From NCBI GenBank assembly GCA_031283865.1, contig JAITAX010000129.1, positions 1-6,654 of the forward strand: a DNA stretch of 6,654 nt, written 5' to 3'. Source of the DNA: Eubacteriales Family XIII. Incertae Sedis bacterium. GTDB lineage: Bacteria > Bacillota > Clostridia > Peptostreptococcales > Anaerovoracaceae. Below are positions 5,876-6,654 of the stretch, piece by piece. Each line of letters starts with the position of its first letter. The stretch's first letter is position 1. The translations under genes were made by a program, and so were the position numbers. Below the pieces are notes generated by a model. That model was not told where the DNA came from and did no database searches. It was given only the letters and a program-made list of their open reading frames with translations.

Positions 5876-6654
5876 TCAAATCGTGTCGGCCCTTTGGATG
5901 CGGGCCGCAATCTGCTCGTAAATGAGGTCCGTCGCGCCCGGGCGCCCAAGGCGTTCGCTCGCCGCGCTCATGCCGTTCAGCAGGCGCTTGTCGTGCTTCA
6001 GGCGCAGCACGGCGTCGAGCAGGCGCGCGGGACTGAGTTCCTCCTCGCGGAGCAGCAGCGCGCCGCCGCGGTCCGATACGGACTTGGCGTTGAAGAATTG
6101 ATGGTTGCCCGTGACGTTCGGCGACGGGATCAGCACGGAGGCGCGTCCGCAGGCCGTGATTTCGGAAACGGTGAGCGCTCCGGCGCGGCTGATTACGAGG
6201 TCGGCCGCGCACATGTAGGCGTGCATCTCATCCGTGTACGCCATAACGCAAAAGCGACCGTCCTGCGGGATGCCCGCCGCCGCGAAAGCCGCGCGCGCAT
6301 CTTCGTGATATCGGCTGCCCGATATGAAGAACAGGTGCAGGTCCTCTTCGGCGTACAGCTCTTTCAGGATCGCGCACAGGGCCTCGTTTACGGCGCGCGC
6401 GCCAAGGCTGCCGCCATCGACGAGGAGGGCGAACGCGCGCGCATCCAACCCAAATTTCTTCCTGTAATCGACAAGGCCGCAAAGCGCAAATTCGCGCCGC
6501 ACGGGATTGCCCGTCAGCACCAGCTTCCCCCTGTCCTTGAAGTACGAGCCGCTCTCCTCAAAAGCGACAAACACCTTTTCGGCGTAGCGCTCGGCCAGTC
6601 TGTTGGCCAGGCCCGGAAAGGCGTTCTGCTCGTGGATGCAGGCGGGTATGCCGG
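5876..6654 (-). CDS. murG: UDP-N-acetylglucosamine--N-acetylmuramyl-(pentapeptide) pyrophosphoryl-undecaprenol GlcNAc transferase (5' end outside window)
   Basis: MurG adds GlcNAc from UDP-GlcNAc to lipid I on the inner face of the membrane, making lipid II. The window holds the last 258 residues of a protein usually about 360 long; the reading frame stays open through the window edge. Numbering from the edge, visible motifs are HEQNAFPGLANR (7-18) from the N-terminal Rossmann domain, TGNPVRREF (47-55), the glycine loop DGGSLGA (79-85), and the donor-binding segment SRAGALTVSEITACG (155-169). LIPSPNVTGNHQFFNA (174-189) follows, with the HQ pair (184-185) typical of the family. The glycine loop reads GGSLGA where GGSQGA is more usual, a small deviation. 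ftsQ starts 14 nt after the stop codon, so the two genes are almost certainly co-transcribed. The apparent GTG at 6574 is an internal valine codon, not a start. Confidence 0.97.
   Translation of the reverse strand, partial: GIPACIHEQNAFPGLANRLAERYAEKVFVAFEESGSYFKDRGKLVLTGNPVRREFALCGLVDYRKKFGLDARAFALLVDGGSLGARAVNEALCAILKELYAEEDLHLFFISGSRYHEDARAAFAAAGIPQDGRFCVMAYTDEMHAYMCAADLVISRAGALTVSEITACGRASVLIPSPNVTGNHQFFNAKSVSDRGGALLLREEELSPARLLDAVLRLKHDKRLLNGMSAASERLGRPGATDLIYEQIAARIQRADTI

Noticed and set aside
5862..5880. AT-rich murG-ftsQ junction as a promoter
   Set aside because: TATAAA-like bases are present, but no -35 is seen at proper spacing in the 3' end of murG, and the start site would fall within the ftsQ coding region.

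Overview
The window is a chromosomal housekeeping block of roughly 58-60% GC by eye. All eight genes lie on the minus strand, so transcription runs from position 6654 toward position 1. In transcription order they are murG (5' end outside the window), ftsQ/divIB, two adjacent DUF881 genes, a small basic protein gene (sbp, DUF1290), ftsZ, a SpoU/TrmH-family RNA 2'-O-methyltransferase, and pheS (3' end outside the window). The DUF881-DUF881-sbp set upstream of ftsZ, the four-cysteine insert in PheS and the methyltransferase-pheS pairing all point to a GC-rich Bacillota, most likely of the class Clostridia. Genus cannot be fixed from this sequence.

Positions 6654-3042 form a tightly packed envelope and division operon: lipid II synthesis (MurG), the divisome protein FtsQ/DivIB, and three small membrane proteins that accompany division genes in Gram-positive bacteria. 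Gaps are 14 nt (murG-ftsQ), about 75 nt (ftsQ-DUF881), about 70 nt (DUF881-DUF881, using the preferred start) and about 70 nt (DUF881-sbp). A possible internal promoter sits in an AT-rich island inside ftsQ.

Positions 3041-2941 are a 101-nt intergenic region with a strong extended -10 promoter for ftsZ (TGATATAAT). Its -35/-10 spacer is almost filled by an imperfect 15-bp palindrome that could be an operator. ftsZ is full length. It is followed after 22 nt (from a TTG start) by the RNA methyltransferase gene. A very short terminator-like hairpin with six U residues (867-886) lies between that gene and pheS, and only 24 nt separate it from the pheS start codon.

Absences: there is no murA between murG and ftsQ, no ftsA next to ftsZ, and no spoIIGA/sigE/sigG after ftsZ, although these are common in related clusters. 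No mobile element, CRISPR array, tRNA or rRNA is visible. I see no convincing new biological system. The points worth a second look are regulatory (ftsZ operator, pheS leader hairpin, ftsQ internal promoter) and the unusual start of the methyltransferase. The long plus-strand open frames are antisense shadows of these genes.
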